Of a DNA stretch of 64,000 nucleotides, positions 60,327-64,000 are shown in pieces. How positions within the stretch are numbered: the stretch's first letter is position 1; each line of letters starts with the position of its first letter. The position numbers were made by a program, and so were the translations under genes. The stretch is from SHVZ01 sp041906305 (lineage in GTDB: Bacteria; Pseudomonadota; Alphaproteobacteria; SHVZ01), in assembly GCA_041906305.1 (NCBI GenBank), contig JAYRJL010000003.1, positions 496,001 to 560,000 on the forward strand. The letters are read 5' to 3'. The notes beneath the pieces were generated by a model. The model saw only the letters and a list, made by a program, of their open reading frames with translations, was not told the origin of the DNA and did not search any database.

Positions 60327-63300
60327 GTGATCGAGACGCTTCAGCTCGCCGACGGCTTTGCCTTTACCGACCTCTATGCCCGCGACGGCCTCGTCCGCCT
60401 GGACGGCCGTTTCTGCTCGCATCTGAAGGACACCGACGCCGCCCTGTTCAACCGGCTGATGGCCGCGCGCGCCGAGCCCGACAAGCTCGAAGCCAAGGAC
60501 GAATCGCAGCTCGTCATCGATCTGGCGCCGCATCTCGAAGACTTCACCTCGGACCTGTTCGGCATCCGAGACGAGGCGCGCGCGCTCGCCGCCCGTCATG
60601 ATGCGCTGGCGCCGCTTTACGAGGTGAAGCGGCTGTTCGTGCAGCGGCGCGCGGTCAAGGAGATCAAGCCGGAGGACGCCGCCTCTCTCGACGGCGAGGC
60701 TCTCACGCGCAATCTCGAAGCCCTGATCGGCGGCACGCTGACCGAGGAGAGCTATGCCGCGGCGGTCCTCGAGTGGATGGCCGAAGCCGATGCAAACGCG
60801 GACGCGCTCGAGGTGGCGAAGAAGTACGCCGCCTGGGCCGTGCAGGCTCCGGAAGGCAAGGCCCGGCACGGGCGCGGCGTCCTCTTCCGCGTGCCCCGCA
60901 AGCCCGATCCGATGCACCTTGTGCCGGCAGAGACCGTCGCGATCGACGGCGTCGAGATGCTGCGCCTCGATCCGCATCACTGGCGCCGGCGCGAGGGCTT
61001 CGGCCTCACCGATGCGGGCACCGATCTCAAGGGCGCCCTCGACCAGGCCAACTACTGCATCTGGTGCCACAACCAGGGCAAGGACAGCTGCTCGACCGGG
61101 CTCCGCGACCGCAAGACCGGCCAGTTCCAGAAGAGCACCTTCGGCGTCACCCTCGCCGGTTGTCCGCTCGAAGAGAAGATCTCCGAGATGAACCTGGTGA
61201 AGAGCCGGGGCGTCTCGATCGGCGCGCTCGCGATCGTCGCGATCGACAATCCGCTCTGCGCCGCGACCGGGCATCGCATCTGCAACGACTGCATGAAGGC
61301 CTGCATCTACCAGAAGCAGGATCCCGTCGACATCCCGCAGGTCGAGACGCGGACGCTCAAGGACGTGCTGTCGCTTCCCTGGGGCTTCGAGATCTACGGG
61401 CTGCTGACGCGCTGGAATCCGCTGAACATCCGCCGGCCGCTGCCGAAGCCGGAGAGCGGCTACAAGGTGCTGGTGGTCGGCCTCGGCCCCGCCGGCTTCA
61501 ACCTCTCGCACCACCTGATCAACGACGGTCATGCGGTCGCCGCGATCGACGGCCTCAAGATCGAGCCGCTGCCGGCGGACATCTCCGGCGTCGAGCCGCT
61601 CGGCAGGCGCGTGCCGTTCAAGCCGATCCGCGACATCGCGAGCCTGACCGAGAAGCTCGACCAGCGCGCCATGGCCGGCTTCGGCGGTGTCGCCGAGTAC
61701 GGCATCACCGTCCGCTGGGACAAGAACTTCCTGAAGATCGTCCGCCTGCTGCTGGAGCGTCGCTCCCAGTTCGCGATGTATGGCGGCGTGCGCTTCGGCG
61801 GCACGCTGACCGTGGACGGCGCCTTCGATCTCGGCTTCGATCACATCGCCCTCTGCATGGGTGCGGGCCGCCCGACCATCGTGCCGATGAAGAACGGGCT
61901 CGCGCGCGGCGTGCGGGCCGCGTCCGACTTCCTGATGGGCCTGCAGCTGACCGGTGCGGCCAAGGCCGACAGCGTCGCCAATCTGCAGATCCGCCTTCCG
62001 GTCGTCGTGATCGGCGGCGGGCTGACCGCGATCGACACGGCGACCGAGGCGCGCGCCTACTATCCGCTGCAGGTCGAGAAGTTCAGGAAGCGCTACGAAG
62101 CCCTGGTCGCCGAGGAAGGCGAAGCCCATGTCCGAGGCGGCTGGACCGCCGAGGAGGCGGAAGTCGCCGAGGAATTCCTGGCGCATGCCAGGGCGCTGGC
62201 GGCACCGGGTGCCGACAAGGACCAGCTGATCGACGAATGGGGCGGCGTCACCATCGCCTATCGACGGCGGCTGGTCGACGCGCCGAGCTACACGCTGAAC
62301 CACGAAGAGGTCGAGAAGGCGCTCGAGGAAGGCATCCGCTTCGCCGAGAACCTGTCTCCGGTCGAGGTCGAGCTCGACCTCCACGAGCACGCGAAGGCGG
62401 TGGTCTTCGAGCGCGACGGCACCTCGGTGCGCCTGCCGGCCCGCGCCGTGCTGATGGCCGCGGGAACCCAGCCGAACACCGTGCTCGCCCGCGAGATGGA
62501 AGGCAGGATCGAGCTCGACGGAAAGTACTTCCGCACCATCGACGAGGACGGGAAGCCGGTGACGCCGGAGCGTGTGTCGAAGCCCGAGACGCCGCATGTG
62601 CTGCTGGCAATCGAGCCGGATGGCCGCGCGCTCAGCTTCTTCGGCGACCTGCATCCGACCTTCGCCGGCAACGTCGTGAAGGCGATGGGCGGCACGAAGC
62701 AGGGCTATCCGGTGGTGAGCCGGACTCTGGCCAAGCGCGCGCCGACCCCGGTCACGCGCGCGGACATGTTCGCGGCGCTCGACGACGGGCTCCGGGCCCG
62801 CGTGCACGCGATCCATCGCCTGACGCCGAACATCGTCGAGATCGTGGTCAAGGCGCCGTTCGCGGCCGAGGCCTTCCACCCGGGCCAGTTCTATCGCCTG
62901 CAGAACTACGAGACCAAGGCGCGCCGCGCCGGCTCGACCCTGCTGACGATGGAAGGCCTCGCCGTCACCGGCGCCTCGGTCGACCGCACGGACGGCCTGG
63001 TGTCAACCATCGTGCTCGAGATGGGCGGGTCCTCCGACCTTTGCGCCGAGCTTGAGGCCGGCGAGCCGGTGATCCTGATGGGTCCGACCGGCATGCCGAC
63101 CGAGACGCCGGCCGGCGAGACCGCGATCCTCATCGGCGGCGGCCTCGGCAATGCGGTGCTGTTCTCGATCGGCGCGGCACTCCGCGCGCAAGGATCGAGG
63201 GTCCTCTACTTCGCCGGCTACAAGAGCGCGGCCGACCGCTACAAGATCGAGGAGATCGAGGCGGCGGCCGACGTCATCGTCTGGTCGTGCGACCAGGCCG

Positions 63301-63767
63301 GGCTGACGCCGACGCGCCCGCAGGATCTCTCCTTCACCGGCAACATCATCGAGGCGATGACCGCCTACGCGCGGGGCGAGCTGGGCGCCAGGCCGATCGA
63401 CCTCAAGGACGCCGACCGGCTGATCGTGATCGGGTCCGACCGCATGATGGCCGCGGTGGCCCACGCCCGCGAAGGCGTGCTCAAGGCCTATCTCAAGCCG
63501 AGCCTGGTCGCGATCGCGTCGATCAACTCGCCGATGCAATGCATGATGAAGGAGATCTGCGCCCAGTGCCTGCAGACGCAGGTCGATCCGGTGACCGGCA
63601 AGGAGACCGTGGTGTTCTCCTGCTTCAACCAGGACCAGCCGCTGGGCACGGTGGACTTCGACATGCTGCGCCAGCGCCTGTCGCAGAACGGCGCGCAGGA
63701 GAAGCTGGCGGCGCTCTGGATCGACAAGTGCCTGAAGCAGATCGGCCGAAGGCCGGTCGCCGCTTAA
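60327..63767 (+). CDS. fused flavo-iron-sulfur oxidoreductase resembling NfnB-NfnA in one chain
   Basis: This 1146-residue cytosolic protein has the following domain order. Residues 1-230 form an N-terminal region I do not recognise. Residues 240-330 are cysteine-rich (C244, C247, C255, C279, C311, C319, C322, C326), like the two-cluster ferredoxin domain of GltD-type proteins. FAD binding is at 391-400 (VLVVGLGPAG). NADP binding is at 560-570 (VVIGGGLTAID). A ferredoxin-NADP-reductase-like domain begins near 825, with HPGQFYRLQN at 852-860 and ILIGGGLGNAV at 934-944. A C-terminal 2Fe-2S site has C1072-x5-C1078-x2-C1081-x17-C1099. The order equals NfnB (SudA) followed by NfnA (SudB). It starts with GTG. 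Confidence 0.8.
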   Translation: MIETLQLADGFAFTDLYARDGLVRLDGRFCSHLKDTDAALFNRLMAARAEPDKLEAKDESQLVIDLAPHLEDFTSDLFGIRDEARALAARHDALAPLYEVKRLFVQRRAVKEIKPEDAASLDGEALTRNLEALIGGTLTEESYAAAVLEWMAEADANADALEVAKKYAAWAVQAPEGKARHGRGVLFRVPRKPDPMHLVPAETVAIDGVEMLRLDPHHWRRREGFGLTDAGTDLKGALDQANYCIWCHNQGKDSCSTGLRDRKTGQFQKSTFGVTLAGCPLEEKISEMNLVKSRGVSIGALAIVAIDNPLCAATGHRICNDCMKACIYQKQDPVDIPQVETRTLKDVLSLPWGFEIYGLLTRWNPLNIRRPLPKPESGYKVLVVGLGPAGFNLSHHLINDGHAVAAIDGLKIEPLPADISGVEPLGRRVPFKPIRDIASLTEKLDQRAMAGFGGVAEYGITVRWDKNFLKIVRLLLERRSQFAMYGGVRFGGTLTVDGAFDLGFDHIALCMGAGRPTIVPMKNGLARGVRAASDFLMGLQLTGAAKADSVANLQIRLPVVVIGGGLTAIDTATEARAYYPLQVEKFRKRYEALVAEEGEAHVRGGWTAEEAEVAEEFLAHARALAAPGADKDQLIDEWGGVTIAYRRRLVDAPSYTLNHEEVEKALEEGIRFAENLSPVEVELDLHEHAKAVVFERDGTSVRLPARAVLMAAGTQPNTVLAREMEGRIELDGKYFRTIDEDGKPVTPERVSKPETPHVLLAIEPDGRALSFFGDLHPTFAGNVVKAMGGTKQGYPVVSRTLAKRAPTPVTRADMFAALDDGLRARVHAIHRLTPNIVEIVVKAPFAAEAFHPGQFYRLQNYETKARRAGSTLLTMEGLAVTGASVDRTDGLVSTIVLEMGGSSDLCAELEAGEPVILMGPTGMPTETPAGETAILIGGGLGNAVLFSIGAALRAQGSRVLYFAGYKSAADRYKIEEIEAAADVIVWSCDQAGLTPTRPQDLSFTGNIIEAMTAYARGELGARPIDLKDADRLIVIGSDRMMAAVAHAREGVLKAYLKPSLVAIASINSPMQCMMKEICAQCLQTQVDPVTGKETVVFSCFNQDQPLGTVDFDMLRQRLSQNGAQEKLAALWIDKCLKQIGRRPVAA

Positions 63768-64000
63768 GCGAAGTTCCGCTGGAACACCTCGGCCGCGCCC
63801 GGATGGGTGTCGGCCTTTAGCGCGACCGCGTGGACCTTCGGGCAGTTGGCCTTGAACCAGGCGCGCGTCGGACGCCAATGGGTCATGGCGCCGAGGTAGA
63901 TGTCGAGCGCCGAGAAGCGCTCGCCCAGGAACCACGGCCCTTTCACCGCCTCCTCGACCATCAGCCAGTTCCTGCAGCGCTGCTCGATCGCGCCCTTGGT
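63764..64000 (-). CDS. glutathione S-transferase family protein (partial, N-terminus beyond window)
   Basis: Only the last 78 residues are present; the frame is open to the right edge. The pattern WFLGERFSALDIYLGAMTHWRP is the GST C-terminal-domain signature with the N-capping Asp of the core helix. It is followed by a short helix and the tail EVFQRNFA. The in-frame residues before the first internal Met (TKGAIEQRCRNWL) continue the domain, so that Met is not the start. The stop shares the palindrome TTAA with the convergent oxidoreductase. The class and substrate cannot be told from this fragment. Confidence 0.8.
   Translation of the reverse strand, partial: TKGAIEQRCRNWLMVEEAVKGPWFLGERFSALDIYLGAMTHWRPTRAWFKANCPKVHAVALKADTHPGAAEVFQRNFA

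Overview
The window is about two-thirds G+C, almost fully coding, and carries genes on both strands. Gene content and order point to a free-living, heterotrophic alphaproteobacterium of the Rhizobiales/Rhodospirillales kind. Evidence for this is the AapJQM general amino-acid transporter, the ffh-rpsP-rimM-trmD-rplS-leuC block, dapF-mtaB-ftsY, mreBCD-mrdA, a TAXI-type TRAP transporter and a CtaA heme A synthase. I cannot name the genus. I see no tRNA, rRNA, CRISPR array, insertion sequence or prophage, so it reads as core chromosome with metabolic accessory clusters.

Layout. 1-2651: aapJ-aapQ-aapM (minus), running off the left edge. 2806-6883: hyuA-hyuB plus a small secreted Cys-rich protein (plus). 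6888-14133 (minus): SRP/ribosome/tRNA-modification genes (ffh, rpsP, rimM, trmD, rplS) followed by leuC, leuD and leuB. A TM2 gene lies antisense between leuC and leuD, and an inverted repeat lies between leuD and leuB. 14398-15296: two paralogous PilZ-like proteins, one with an intact and one with a degenerate c-di-GMP motif. 15369-18379: dapF, mtaB, ftsY. 18384-22709 (minus): mreB-mreC-mreD-mrdA, cell elongation. 22710-23182 is the only gene-free stretch over 300 bp. 23183-27620 (minus): miaA, ilvB, ilvH, ilvC; serB diverges from miaA.

28494-37583 is the most distinctive accessory locus. An aldehyde dehydrogenase, a TAXI substrate-binding protein, a fused TRAP permease and three tandem M14-like (DUF2817) metallocarboxypeptidase paralogues lie on one strand. 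They diverge from a regulator with a ModE-like HTH and a binding-protein-like domain. 37492-42357 (minus): a small P-loop kinase-like protein, an HpcH/HpaI aldolase, an IlvD/Edd dehydratase, a 3-hydroxyacyl-CoA-dehydrogenase-like enzyme (probable sugar-acid catabolism) and a lytic transglycosylase. 42594-48181: an MFS transporter and an RND efflux adaptor/pump pair. 48237-50645: NnrU-like, LysE-like and PanE-like genes.

50871-53845: argD-argF-hslO. Then come a lipoprotein, an acetylpolyamine-amidohydrolase-like enzyme, a carbamoylase/amidase, an NIT-domain chemoreceptor and ctaA. The right end (60327-63767) holds a single 1146-residue flavo-iron-sulfur protein. Its domain order matches a fusion of the two subunits of NADH-dependent ferredoxin:NADP oxidoreductase (Nfn), which makes it the most intriguing single protein here. 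A GST-like gene runs off the right edge.

The genome is very compact. Many neighbours overlap as ATGA or TGATG, three convergent pairs share a palindromic stop (TTAA or CTAG), and the divergent starts of miaA and serB overlap.
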